This document shows positions 26,526 through 37,811 of a DNA stretch of 64,000 nt, piece by piece (the first letter of the stretch is position 1; each line of letters opens with the position of its first letter). The translations under genes were made by a program, and so were the position numbers. The DNA comes from Rhabditoides inermis (taxonomy: Eukaryota > Nematoda > Chromadorea > Rhabditida > Rhabditidae). The stretch spans positions 444,501 through 508,500 of the forward strand of contig CAWZYM010000102.1 in assembly GCA_963966185.1 (NCBI GenBank), in the 5' to 3' direction. The notes under the pieces are model-generated. The model saw nothing but the letters and a program-made list of their open reading frames with translations. It was not told the origin of the DNA and did no database searches.

Positions 26526-28073
26526 ATGCATCTAGAATGGTCGAATGCGCGCAATCAGCGCCTCTCCGCCGCTCTCGTCTATGCTAATTCGAGTGGCGCG
26601 CAGTGGGGTGTTCGAGCGTGTCTCGCAGACGATTCGACCTCATTTGAATACGTGATATCGATAAGAATGGGGCTGACGCGAGATCGACAAGCTGCCCTCG
26701 TGTCATTTCTTTTCGAAGTGGTGCACTGGAAGCTGGCGAAACAGAACGGATTGGCCAACAGGATCAACGAGTTGGAGGACACCCACTTCTTCGCAGAACA
26801 GTGAGTAAGGGCGGTGTCCCATTGTTTGTTCGTATGTGTTAGGCCCCGGGCACTTTTTTGCGAGAAAAATCGCGCGAAAACTGCAATGCTTTGGCATGCA
26901 CTATCGATTTGCGAATCGCAGTGCGAATCGCGAAAATGTTTTTTTGGCAAAAAAATGCGAAAATAGGTGGCATACTTTTTCGCGCGAAAATTTTAGCGAA
27001 TCGCGAAAATTTCGCAGACTCCGTTTTCGCTGCGAAACGAGAGATACCAGAGATTCTCTACTTTTTCGCGAACCCATGTACGAAACATGACTGTTCTGTA
27101 TATTTTTCGTTCTTTATAAATGAAAAGACACTTCATAAACATCGTGGAAGCTGTATTGATCACAATTGTTTGCAGTTATTACATACTAGTCGTTGCGCAC
27201 TCGTACAACCCGATTCGCGCGAAAATTTTGGCGAGTTCGAAAAAAGGCGTGCGCAACTGACAAAACAATGTTCCTATTTGAATGTTTGGTGTTAAACATG
27301 TCACACAACCTCTAAGAAGTAAGTTTTCAATTATAACAAAGAAAACAAGTCTGTGTAATTCTCAGTGGAAGCGAATATCTTCGGATTCGCCAAATTTCAG
27401 CGAAAAAATCACGAATTCGCGCGATTATGGGTAGATTCGCCATTCTCTCAAGCTAAAAATTTTGCGATTATTTTCGCATTTCGCTCGCGAAAAAGTCTGC
27501 CGGAGGCTTTACAGTGGAATTGAACAATGGGAATTGGACCATTGCAGCCAGTCGTCGTCCGCTACCCAAAGGATCAAGGAACCACCTGCGTGGTGGATCG
27601 CAATGGAACTGTCCAAGGTAAAACACTTAAAACTGGCTATGGGAGTTGGCATTGTTCAGTTGACGAACGACAGTGAGCGGTTTGTGCTAGAGTGCCTCCA
27701 GACAATCGACTGGTCATCGTGGGTAACTGTTGATGACATGATGAGCACGTGCGCGATTCCGCACAGCATTCTGTTCAACAACAGGTGCAGGACCAAGAAG
27801 AACTCTCAAGAGTGAGTTGCGAGTGAATGTTGATGTTTTGAATTTGCATTCATCCTATTTAGGCATGTCCGCAGGGTCATTCGGGATGCCGCCGTGGAAT
27901 TGAGCATCAAAGATGTGCTCCAGAGAGACAAGATCCTCGCGCGCAAAGGCAACCAGGAGCGTTGGGTGGTGCGTGCTTATACTCTCCTCTCCTGTTCTCA
28001 CCGAATCGTTCAGAACACGTTCAGGATGAGCGGTCGCCGGTTCAACATAAAGTGTGAAATTGAGACTGAGTGA
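26526..28073 (+). CDS. Conserved-looking protein of unknown function, 260 aa
   Basis: Exons 26526-26800, 27515-27811 and 27863-28073 join in phase and end at TGA. AATAAA follows at 28150. The protein is mixed helical with Trp-rich stretches (EQWELDHCSQSS, PPAWWIAMELSK, LQTIDWSSWVTVDDM) and a basic C-terminal part (HVRRVIRDAAVELSIKDVLQ, NTFRMSGRRFNIK). No domain is recognised. The first intron is almost entirely a TIR element whose right end supplies the splice acceptor. An upstream ATG at 26522 is in another frame. Confidence 0.55.
26838..27514. mobile_element. TIR element occupying an intron and supplying its splice acceptor
   Basis: The left end tgttaggccccgggcactt is matched imperfectly by the reverse complement of the right end (tgtaaagcctccggcagactt), followed by gcgaga/gcgagc. 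The interior has many gcgaaaa-type words in both orientations and no coding capacity. The right end ggctttacag abuts exon 2 of the surrounding gene. Confidence 0.6.
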
Positions 28074-28149
28074 AGATTCCAAAAAGTCCAAGAACTCATG
28101 ACTTCTTAACTTAAGACTTCTTAACTTATGGACGTATTGTGTTTTCCGG

Positions 28150-28155
28150 AATAAA
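28150..28155 (+). promoter_or_regulatory. Polyadenylation signal
   Basis: AATAAA lies 77 bp after the stop codon of the 260-aa gene. Confidence 0.65.
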
Positions 28156-28588
28156 ATGCTTAGATTTATTTGGATCAAATGTTCGTGATAAACACCACAT
28201 AAGCCCGATAATTTAAAGGAGAGGAGTACGCAATAAAAAAAATGAAATGATCAGCTGATGTCTCACGTCAAAACGATTTCTACAAAAGTCTCTAGGTCCG
28301 TGGCGGGACCAAGCTTGTATCTAAATTCCCATTGAAAACTCGTGCCAAGTTTGTAACTCACCGCGAAGGAGGCGACCGACGATTGCCTTGTTTTCAAGAT
28401 GCTATTTCATTTTATATGGCTTTTATATTAATTAGTAGATTTTTCATTTTATTTCAATTTAATCACCATATCAACATTGATTATGTCAACCTCGTGTTAT
28501 TATTCCGTACACACCTCTCCTGTAACAGTTGTCAAAAAACGAAATCTATTTCACAACAGAAAAAGTGACATTGTTTCGTGCAAGCGTA

Positions 28589-29599
28589 CAAGCGGGCGAG
28601 TCGCCTCCGACAAAACACGGTCTCCGCCCACTTTGGCACCCTCCCAAAGTGGGCGGGGCCGTCTTTGGGAGCGAGCGAGTCGCCTCCGACTTGCCGCCGA
28701 CAATCCTCCGATTTCGTATGATTTGAAAGCGAAATGCGATTAATCGATCTTTCATCTGTGTTTTGTAATGTAAACAAGAACTGTACCGCTTTCAAGGCAT
28801 CCACGTGACAACACGTATATGATGACATTGTTACACGTAATCACTCAGGTTACTTCATGGTTTATGGGTCCGTCATGCAGATCAGGGCGGCGACGATGTG
28901 GGCGTAAGGCGGTAGCAGACACGGCTGGTTGAGTAGTAGGTCGAACTTGCCGGCACAACGCGCACGCTTCTCCGGTGACGAATGACGCACCGTCAGAGAA
29001 GACTGACGACTTCTTGTTTTCAACAAACAGAGCGCTCAGCGGGCATCCCGCCTTACCATGCCTTCAAACTCCATGTCCCTCTTCATCGTATAGCGCAGGA
29101 ACTTCTTGGCTCGCATCCTCGGTTGGCGCATGCGCTGGCACGATGCTGGTCTTCTTTCCTCGTACTTCTGCATGCACGTCGATGAGGGTTGATGACGATC
29201 ATGTTTACGTTGACGAAGGTGAAGATGACCATCACTCATCCCGCGCACTGACCTATAAGTACCCAGGCAAACAGACTACCAACATCCATGCCACGACGTG
29301 GGCGTGAGCGCCGGCGCCGGCGCCGACAGCTTCTCCACATTAGTATATAGTAGTTATCAATTTCAAAATATAAGGGTATCACCCAGCTTTTGCTAGCATA
29401 TTTTAACTTATTTACAAGTGTAAATACATTTTGATGATTAAAAATATGCGCTCAGAAAAACGTAGTGAGAAATATCAACTTTTGCTATTTGAAATTCGCG
29501 CCAGTTTTTTGTCGGAGGCGACTCGGAGCGTACCCGCCCTTTTGTCGGCGGCGACTCGGAGGCGACTCGGCGCGAACCCGGCGGCGAGTCGCCCGGTTG
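28589..29599. mobile_element. TIR DNA transposon, non-autonomous, TA target site
   Basis: The left end CAAGCGGGCGAGTCGCC and right end GGCGAGTCGCCCGGTTG are imperfect inverted copies (15 of 17 matching). TA flanks both sides (28587-28588, 29600-29601). Subterminal words gtcggaggcgactcg / cgagtcgcctccgac recur at both ends. No transposase is visible. TA duplication suggests the Tc1/mariner superfamily. Confidence 0.7.
28861..29248 (-). pseudogene. Possible captured gene fragment inside the TIR element
   Basis: Two protein-like blocks on the minus strand, RAKKFLRYTMKRDMEFEGM (ending at a gtaagg donor) and FDLLLNQPCLLPPYAHIVA (ending at the TAA at 28864-28866), look like exons of a real gene. 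The join between them is out of order or missing. The source gene is not recognised. Confidence 0.3.
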
Positions 29600-29801
29600 T
29601 ATGTGAGTGACATAACAACGTATTTGGTACACAAGTATGCATGACGTCATATACCTCTCGCTTTGTAATTATGCCTATGGCGCACCTCCCAGCCAGACGC
29701 GCGTCCTAATATCATACCTACCAACAACGCCACGCTTACCTTTTTTTCTCTAGAAGGACCTATTTTTCTACTTTCCACGATACGTTGTGTTTTAAATAGA
29801 A

Positions 29802-31181
29802 ATGCCGCCTGTGAGGAAGAAGCGCTGCGTTGGCGCCCCACCGAAAGACACCACCTACGTCCCGCCGGAAGCTTCAACCAGTACGGTAGGTGAGTTGTTT
29901 CAAAGTTTTATTTTATGTATAAACGTGACGTTATATACATTGCGGTTGTATCGAACGTTATTCAATGTCATTCGTTATTCAATTCATGCAACCGTCAATG
30001 TTTGTGGTGTAACTATTCTAACTGCTCGAAGCGTGATCGCATTGCATCCTGATCGCATTGCAGATGTCTCGGACGCGGTTGTGCGTCGCTCGACTAGGAA
30101 CCCGCACCTGCGACCGCCGGCCGACTCCTACCTTGATCAGCTGCCCAATGAACTGCTCATGCAAGTGTTCAAGATGCTCAGTCAACCGGTGAGGAGGGAG
30201 AGTGTGTGTGTGTGTGTGAGAGAGATATATAGGCGTCTCCATTCCAGGACCAGCACGCCGCTCGCATCACGTGCATGCGCTTCTACCGCATGATGTCCTC
30301 CGACCACGACTGGCTGAAGAAGTCCGACATGACGATGCGATTCGATATGAAGGCCAGTGGATCAGGGGTGAGTTATATATCAAATTAAGCTTCTTATGTT
30401 CTTTCATTTTATAAGCTATGTGAAGGAACACTGAGTGAGTGATACCTGACGCTGTTTTTTGTTTGATTAGCCGGTTGAATCCGGGGTCCTTTTTTGATGG
30501 CTCGATCGCGCTCAGAGTCAACGACAGTTGTGCAGGTGATGGTTTGCGAGCCGTTCGATCGGGATCACTGGCGCGACTTCACGTGGAGCATCCAGGGCAG
30601 GGACAGGGAGCGGCAATGGAAGAGCATCCACGCCGCCCTCCGATACGTCCTCCCGCACTTCAAGATCACCAGGCTCACCGAGGTAAGTACATTTCCTCGT
30701 TTCATCATTCCTCTTTTCCCCATTTCGTCATTGTGAAGTGCATTTCATGCTCTCGTATTGAAGGCGTAGTCTCTTCTGACGCCCAAGTGGTTCGAAGGGA
30801 TAGCGAGGCATTCGTAGTCGGGAGTATTCCGGAACAGATCAATCACTCTCTCTCCCTTCCTGCTCTCTCTCACGCACGTGGGGTGCAATTCGAGAACGTT
30901 TTTGGAGACGATTCGAAAGACAGTATTGAAGAAACGGCCAGTCATTGCAGGTGAACACTGCCTGGCCCGGGAATGTTGGTGGAGGACGATTCGAAAATAA
31001 ATAACACTCATTGCATGTGAACACCTCTCCGTGGCAGCAGGAGTGCATCAGAGAGGCGGTGCGGGAACACTGCAAGTGCGGCGCCGCCCCGCATTCCTGC
31101 ATCAAGAAGTGGTATCGGAGGGAGAAGGTGAGGCCGAAGAAGACAACGATTGCAAAGAAGACGATTAAAAAGAAGAAGTGA
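29802..31181 (+). CDS. F-box protein, 212 aa
   Basis: Five exons: 29802-29889, 30064-30188, 30248-30367, 30518-30682 and 31041-31181, all in phase. After a basic/Pro-rich start comes an F-box (YLDQLPNELLMQVFKMLSQP then ARITCMRFYRMMSSDHDWLK), residues ~50-100. F-boxes bind SKP1 and bring substrates to SCF ubiquitin ligases. The C-terminal half has DRDHWRDFTWSIQGRDRERQ, a small Cys/His group (EHCKCGAAPHSC) and a Lys-rich tail that may be a nuclear signal. The exon 4 acceptor (cagag at 30513-30517) and the exon 5 acceptor (cagcag) each have a 2-3 base ambiguity. The substrate is unknown. Confidence 0.68.
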
Positions 31182-31308
31182 CGATGGCGGAATCTCTGTG
31201 GTAGTGTAGTTATGTCAAATTTCACTTTTTTGCATGCAAAGGGAAAGAATGTGAAAGGTTCTGTTTTGTATACTGTGATATATAAGCAATCTCTTGATCG
31301 AAGAATGT

Positions 31309-31317
31309 GGGTTTATC
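31309..31317. repeat. Left 9 bp target-site duplication of the MULE
   Basis: gggtttatc here pairs with atgtttatc at 40488-40496; 7 of 9 bases match. 8-10 bp duplications are typical of Mutator-like elements. Confidence 0.75.
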
Positions 31318-31359
31318 CCCTACCGGACACTCTGAGTTTGCGGACACTCTGCGCACCGG
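31318..31359. repeat. Left terminal inverted repeat of the MULE
   Basis: 42 bp beginning CCCTACCGGACACTCTGAG is identical to the reverse complement of 40446-40487. The core word gcggacactctgcgca is repeated as subterminal copies at about 31384-31399 and 31433-31448. Confidence 0.95.
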
Positions 31360-31922
31360 TGATAGGGGATAAAATCATGCGGACACTCTGCGCACCAAAA
31401 AGGAAAACTAGTGGTTTTGAGTGAAAAACGCGCGGACACTCTGCGCACACTGGGTTTTAAACTAATGGTTTGACCTATTGATAAAACCGTATACATTATT
31501 GTTTCTCAGCGTCGCCGGTCGAAGCGGCAGAATACTGTTAATAGTTTTATTGTTATTATTATTATTATTATTATTGTAATCACAAGGCATATTGTTCTTC
31601 AAATTATCTTGATTCGAGACTATCAATATTTATATTGGGTAGCTCATTTACCGTAATATATTAATTTCGGCCACACGGACGGTACGAAAGTGTTTGTATT
31701 TATATTCTGTATAAGTTGTTAGGTATTTTCCGTAAAAGTTTTTTGGTTTACTATTATTATTTACAGTACTGTAAGGCTCGGTCTGGCAGCGCCTTGGAGC
31801 CGAGACAGACGTTGTCTCCCAGGTCATGCAGACTCGTGAGTTCGCCTTGTTTTTACAATCTAACTATTTCATATAACGCCATAATAATACAAAGTTCTTG
31901 AAACAAATTCGAAATGATGCAG

Positions 31923-32190
31923 TGAACCGCTTCATCGCGACGGACTGCCTGCCGCACTTGTTGTTCTACGGGCCGCCGGGTACGGGAAAAAACGAGAACG
32001 ATTTCTGCGGCGGCGCGCACAATGTACAACGACAAGCTCCAACTAAACGCCAGGAACGACAGGGGTAGGTTTTGGCGGTGTTGTAACTCATGTTGTTGTT
32101 TATGCATTCCATGTTCACTAGGTATGTGAGAAGGAGAGTCTTTCTATGACGGAGGACGGCAAGCAAGCACTGCTCCCTGTTTCTCTTCCA
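31923..32190 (+). pseudogene. Captured RFC small-subunit (clamp loader) fragment
   Basis: After a cag acceptor, NRFIATDCLPHLLFYGPPGTGK matches the Walker A region of replication factor C small subunits, RFC5 type. The frame then breaks by small indels (the expected AAARTMYNDKLQLNA is recoverable from another frame) and ends at a donor near 32065. A second exon at 32122-32180 (EKESLSMTEDGKQALL) matches the later sensor/helical part of the same family. The exons between are absent and a stop follows. This is a spliced-out, decayed host-gene piece inside the MULE. Confidence 0.72.
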
Positions 32191-32214
32191 AGCGTTTGAC
32201 ACAATGTTGTAGGG

Positions 32215-33019
32215 CAACACGTCGCCTGGCGAGTCTGACCGGAAGGCGCACCACTTCCCGGGGCTGATAATTGAAGGAGAGCTCATTGCTCTCTCGGATA
32301 TCATTGCCAATGCCGTGACCACACATATCACCGCCATTATACAGGTAATTCACATTATTAAATACATAAACAGAAATGCTACTGGGTGAGCGTGAATGCG
32401 ACAACCCTGTGCGTCGGTGGCTCAATGTGCGAGTTGGAGAGAGTGGAGGTGCGGGGTGCGAGCGTCGCTCTCTCCACTATCCTCACCGCCACACATGTAC
32501 ATGCCGACTGCAAGTGGCTCACCATCGACACTCACATTCGCGCACATACACTTTCCATCAAGGTGTGCCTGCATGTCGGTTGTCTATGTAATCAGCACTG
32601 TTCAGGCGCACGCTCTCCTCCTTCGTTCTGTCTGCTCCTTCTCCACCTGCTCCATCGAGTGCCTCGGCCTGATGCTGCTGACGGGTAGCCTGGAGGGCAA
32701 GGCGGCAGTCACTGCTCCCTTCGTTGACGCACCTGGCACACTGCCGAGTGACTGCGACCTGACTGCACTTATCGCGTTCTGCTGCTCCCCCCTCTCATCA
32801 TCCAATGTCTACTTGTGGATGGATGGTAGTGGAGCGGGAGAGGCGATGTCGGCTGGGGATGGGGAGCACTGGTCCGAGATCGCCGCCCTAGTCAAGGATA
32901 AATTCCCCTCGCACTCTGTCGACCCATTCGAGACTTTTTTCTGGTGCTCTCTCGCACAAGCAGGTGCCGGAGAAGTTCAATGTCGAATGAGATGCTCGAA
33001 TGTTGTATATGCGATCTAG
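32215..33019 (+). CDS. Exon group of unknown function inside the MULE
   Basis: Three blocks with good splice signals stay open in one frame. 32213-32344 reads HHFPGLIIEGELIALSD to the ITAIIQ donor. About 32370-32560 reads VSVNATTLCVGG to HTLSIK. 32606-33019 reads HALLLRSVCSFSTCSIECLG to the TAG. The protein is hydrophobic and Cys/Ser-rich and no family is recognised. No start codon is assigned. It could be another captured host fragment or a second MULE gene. Confidence 0.4.
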
Positions 33020-33206
33020 TGATAAGATCGCTTTCTATTTGTTGTTCTATAGATTGTTGTTGTATTTGAAACATTTACATTGAATATAACATAAATATGA
33101 ATGATGGTTTGTCTTATCTTTTTGGATTTTACTGATATGCGTTCGTTGACGCTTCCTTTTTGGAATACCTACACCTTGGGTTGATGAATGTTGTAAATTT
33201 ATTTAG

Positions 33207-36200
33207 ATGGATGTTGATGTAAAAGAAGGTGGACAAGATCAAGAGGGGTTGCGTCGCTCGAGACGCGTACGGGAACCGTCGTACAAGGTGTGTTTGAGTA
33301 TGAATGATTATATGTGTGGTGTCTGTACTTACAGTTCCTGGAAAACATCGCAGACGTGTGCCAACCCAAGCAGAAAAGAGCAAAGAAGTCAGCAAAAAAG
33401 GTATTTATTGTAAATATTATTCACGATTGGCATGTTCTCATTACCACATCATTACCATCACCGCCATTTACATTTGAGAGTGGACAGCCTCCCATCTACG
33501 CTGGTCCTCCATCCGCAGCACAGGCTGAAGGGGAGTTGCCTTCTACCGGTCCCGTCGCGGGCGCAGCCCTCGTGGAGGAAGAGCTTCCCGCCCACGACGA
33601 CCAGGAAGCTGCCAAGTTTGTAAGTCACATTTATATTACATATGATGATCGCAATGATATATCGTTCAGCGAAGGGATTTGCCTTCTGCCGAGGAGAGTC
33701 CAGTCGCCGGCGCAGCCCTCGTGGAGGAAGAGCTTCCCGCCCACGACGACCAGGAAGCTGCCGAGTTTGTAAGTCACATTTATATTACATATGAACAATG
33801 ATATATCGTTCAGCGAAGGGATTTGCCTTCTGCCGAGGAGAGTCCAGTCGCCGGCGCAGCACTCGTGGAGGAAGAGCTTCCCGCCCACGACGACCAGGAA
33901 GCTGCCGAGTTTGTAAGTCACATTTATATTACATATGAACAATGATATATCGTTCAGCGAAGGGATTTGCCTTCTGCCGAGGAGAGTCCAGTCGCCGGCG
34001 CAGCACTCGTGGAGGAAGAGCTTCCCGCCCACGACGACCAGGAAGCTGCCGAGTTTGTAAGTCACATTTATATTACATATGAACAATGATATATCGTTCA
34101 GCGAAGGGATTTGCCTTCTGCCGAGGAGAGTCCAGTCGCCGGCGCAGCCCTCGTGGAGGAAGAGCTTCCCGCCCACGACGACCAGGAAGCTGCCAAGTTT
34201 GTAAGTCACATTTATATTACATATGAACAATGATATATCGTTCAGCGAAGGGATTTGCCTTCTGCCGAGGAGAGTCCAGTCGCCGGCGCAGCACTCGTGG
34301 AGGAAGAGCTTCCCGCCCACGACGACCAGGAAGCTGCCAAGTTTGTAAGTCACATTTATATTACATATGATGATCGCAATGATATATCGTTCAGCGAAGG
34401 GATTTGCCTTCTGCCGAGGAGAGTCCAGTCGCCGGCGCAGCCCTCGTGGAGGAAGAGCTTCCCGCCCACGACGACCAGGAAGCTGCCGAGTTTGTATGTC
34501 ACATTTATATTACATATGAACAATGATATATCGTTCAGCCGGATCGAGTGCAACGACGAAAGCCAAGAAGAATGAAGAAAGAGAATTCGGAAACAAAGAA
34601 CAAAGATGCTTCCAACGAGACCAAAATGAACTCACCAACTATTCATTCGGTTCAAGGTGGTCTGTGTTTCAAGATCGGCGTCTACAAATACACCGTGAGT
34701 ACTATTCGCTTGTTACGGCGTTGCTTATTTGGTTCAATAATTTCTCATTTTTTCAGGTGTGGGACCATGTTGAGGCCAAGAACTACATTCTTCGAGCAAT
34801 GCGGCAAGCTGGTGTTCAAGTTGGAGCAGAAGGAGAAGAAGAGCAGCGCGATGAAGATCTTTTTGTTGATGCAATCCAGTTTGATGATAAGGACCAAGGA
34901 GTACATGGCAAGCCGTTTCCAGTAAATAGTGCCCCGGCTGGATCGCGTCATTCTGTAGGTACGTTAGTTATTTTAAAACATATTTTGTTATGCGTGTACG
35001 CTTTAGATACACGAATCGATGCGGTGTTGATGAAGTATCTCAAGCCCCCTCCCAAGAAGGGAGACGACGGCAGTCTCCACTGGTTGTTTTTTTAAAATGT
35101 ATTATTATAGTCATATATATCGTTCAGGACCTTCTCGTCCAATGGTAGAGTTCACCTGTACGAGGAAGGGAGGCGATACAAAGTTGATCAGAAGATATTG
35201 AGGTAAACGTCCTTAATTGATAACTTTGCATCGTTTTCATTGTAGTTCGACTATACGTTTTGGATGTGTTCAGCCAGGATGTGCAGGGAGGTTGTTCATA
35301 CAACCTCAAAAGAACGACGACGGGGAGATCAAAGTGGTGGTTATCAAGAGACTCAACCATACCTGTGATGAGGAGCACAAGTACGGGGAAGCAAGGGTGA
35401 GTGTTGCTAGGATATGAACAATATTTTCTGGTCGTTTATAATGCATTTGTAGGAAGCCTTCGCTTGTGGAGTTGTCAGACGATTGGCAGGAGAGGCGATT
35501 GATACGGAAACGTGCTACTCCATATATCTGGAGATGACGGAAGGGCTATCGTGTCGGAAGAAAGAAGAGACTGCTCTCCGAAGGTATGGCAAATACATTT
35601 TACTGTTTTAATTTTTTACAGCATCCGGCGGTGGCGATCAAGGAAAGTGAGCCGTGCTTCCAAGTTGGATCCCAGCCTGTTCACGATCGATGGTATTTGA
35701 ATAAATGGTTGTTTTTTATTCATAAACTTCAGGAGAGTCGATATTGTTGTATGATGGGTGGAACGAAGAGGACTCGGCGTTGCGGTTCATATTCCTCGGC
35801 ACTCGGTCGGGATTGGAGCGTCTGGCAGTCTGCCTGCGTGTCTACATCGATGGCACTTACGCAAGCAGACCAGAAGACTCGGCACAAGTGTTCAGGATAA
35901 TGCCTGACGTAAGTGACAGATAAAGTATCAGTTGTTATTATTTCATGTGTTCATAGGATCCTGATGGTGGTGATGGAGTCGTCGTTGTGATGTCATCTCA
36001 TTCTCTTCGCGCGTATTTCGCAGTCTGGGCAGTCCTTCGCAGGCTCATGGGCGAACAGTGGTGTGGATTCAAGCAAGTCGTTATGGGTCAGTTACTTCCT
36101 AGTATTCTGTTTTCATAATGTTTTGGTTGTAGATCTGGAGGCGGCTTCTCTCAACGCGGTACGTATGCACTTCCCTTCCGCAGATGTCGTATTGTGTTAC

Positions 36201-37811
36201 TTCCATCTGCGTAGCGCCTGGCGTCTGCAATGGCGTAAAAAAAGGGGTGAGTGACAATTTGTAATTAGATTGCATTATGATGTCAGGAAGCGATTCTATG
36301 ACACCGGAGCTGGACACCTTCCTACTTGGTTGTACCGGACTTCCATTTCTTCCCCACGACCGAGTCTCGAAGGCGTTTGACGAGCTGTCTGACGCCCTTC
36401 CCTCAGCTCCCGCCAACGATCGTGAGTGGAGAATGCTATTGAATGCGAACTATCTATTACATGTTTGTGCTGTAGGCATCCGCGCGTACATGTACAAGAT
36501 GTACTGCGGCACCTCTGCGATGTTCTCTCCGAAGGATTGGTCACACTTCGACAGGATAGCTCAAGGACAGCCCATAACCAACAATCGGCTAGAAGGTATC
36601 CACAAAAATCTGAAGGTACTATTTGTTGCACATTTTGATTAAGATTAACTGTTTAAATTCAGTTGAAGTACGGGGTCCGCACCAACCTGACCAAATGGAT
36701 GTGGTTGCACAGGCGCCGGTGTCATATGCAGGTGCGTCGAACTGCCGCAATTCGGGGAGATCCATTCTACATTCGACAGAAGACGCAGGTAAAATTCATT
36801 CTAACTTTTCAGTCATGTCATAATGTTCAGCGTGGTCTTCACAGAGATGGCGCCTTTCGAGCGGCAGTGCTTCTGGAGGGAGACGAATCGGACGGACAAC
36901 GGGCTCTGCGTATCGGAAGATATCTGAAGGTATTTGATGTTAACATAAACATATCAATGTGTATGTTTTAGGCTCGCAAGCTCGGATCTACTTCTCTCCA
37001 GAAGAAGAAGTGTGATGATACGACTTATAAGAAGAAGAAGAAGAAGTCGGCTACGGAGAAGAAGAAGAAGAAGACGGCTTCGGAGAAGAAGATGAAGAAG
37101 CCGGCTTCGGAGAAGAAGATGAAGAAGCCGGCTACGGAGAAGAAGAAGAGGAAGGCTGTTGCGGCGTGGAAGGAGGACTCTGCGGCCCTGGAGAACAAGG
37201 ACGCGAAGTCTGCATCGCCGGAAGAGGAGGCTGTTGCGGCGTGGAAGGAGGACTCTGCGGCCCTGGAGAACAAGGACGCGAAGTCTGCATTGCCGGAAGA
37301 GGAGGCTGTTGCGGCGTGGAAGGAGGACTCTGCGGCCCTGGAGAACAAGGACGCGAAGTCTGCATTGCCGGAAGAGGAGGCTGTTGCGGCGTGGAAGGAG
37401 GACTCTGCGGCCCTGGAGAACAAGGACGCGAAGTCTGCATTGCCGGAAGAGGAGGCTGTTGCGGCGTGGAAGGAGGACTCTGCGGCCCTGGAGAACAAGG
37501 ACGCGAAGTCTGCATCGCCGGAAGAGGAGGCTGTTGCGGCGTGGAAGGAGGACTCTGCGGCCCTGGAGAACAAGGACGCGAAGTCTGCATCGCCGGAAGA
37601 GGAGGCTGCTGCGGTGTGGGAGGAGGACCCGCGTGATGCGAGGGAGGAGGACACGTGGAAGGTAGCCTTTTTTCCACATAATTTCTCGTAACATGTCTCT
37701 CAGGTGTTTGCGCCCAGTTACATCAGCACCGCGGAGAACGTCTGGGAAAGTGGAGAGCACGGTTGGGAGGAATGGGTGGATGCGTACAAGCATGGCGATG
37801 GTATGCTGTAG
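33207..37811 (+). CDS. FLYWCH zinc-finger MULE transposase, ~1171 aa, 24 exons
   Basis: Exons: 33207-33287, 33335-33400, 33479-33619, six repeats (33670-34493), 34539-34694, 34757-34958, 35007-35082, 35128-35202, 35246-35396, 35453-35583, 35622-35692, 35733-35908, 35957-36086, 36133-36246, 36287-36615, 36663-36788, 36831-36929, 36972-37661 and 37704-37811. Every phase matches and no stop interrupts. Order: basic N-terminus; acidic 33-aa repeats; FLYWCH-like finger (WTFSSNGRVHLYEEGRRYK, FGCVQPGCAGRLF, NHTC); MULE DDE domain with VYIDGTY (first Asp), VVMDLEAASLNAV (second Asp), CYFHLRSAW (CxxH-type motif) and ITNNRLEGIHKNLK; a Lys-rich linker; six 25-aa repeats; and a Trp-rich end. It would cut and join the 42 bp ends. 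The exon 3 acceptor and the donor at 35083 are the least certain joins. Confidence 0.85.
33670..34493 (+). repeat. Tandem exon-intron array (6 x 99 bp exon + 45-50 bp intron)
   Basis: Exons start at 33670, 33814, 33958, 34102, 34246 and 34395. Each is 99 bp, phase 0, and encodes RRDLPSAEESPVAGAALVEE then ELPAHDDQEAA(E/K)F. They are separated by nearly identical introns of 45 bp (the last is 50 bp). The end of exon 3 (33479-33619) matches the second half of the unit, and the intron before unit 1 is also the 50 bp type. The array adds 198 acidic residues. Confidence 0.95.
37150..37620 (+). repeat. 75 bp coding minisatellite, ~6 copies
   Basis: Units encode AVAAWKEDSAALENKDAKSA then (S/L)PEEE, 25 residues each, within exon 23 of the transposase. 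Units differ mostly by tcg/ttg. The 75 bp length keeps the frame. All three forward frames and the reverse frames are open here, which gives misleading long frames on both strands. Confidence 0.95.

Noticed and set aside
33631..34353. 240-codon minus-strand open frame with perfect internal repeats
   Set aside because: It is the antisense of the repeated transposase exons and introns; the plus strand has splice sites and protein motifs.
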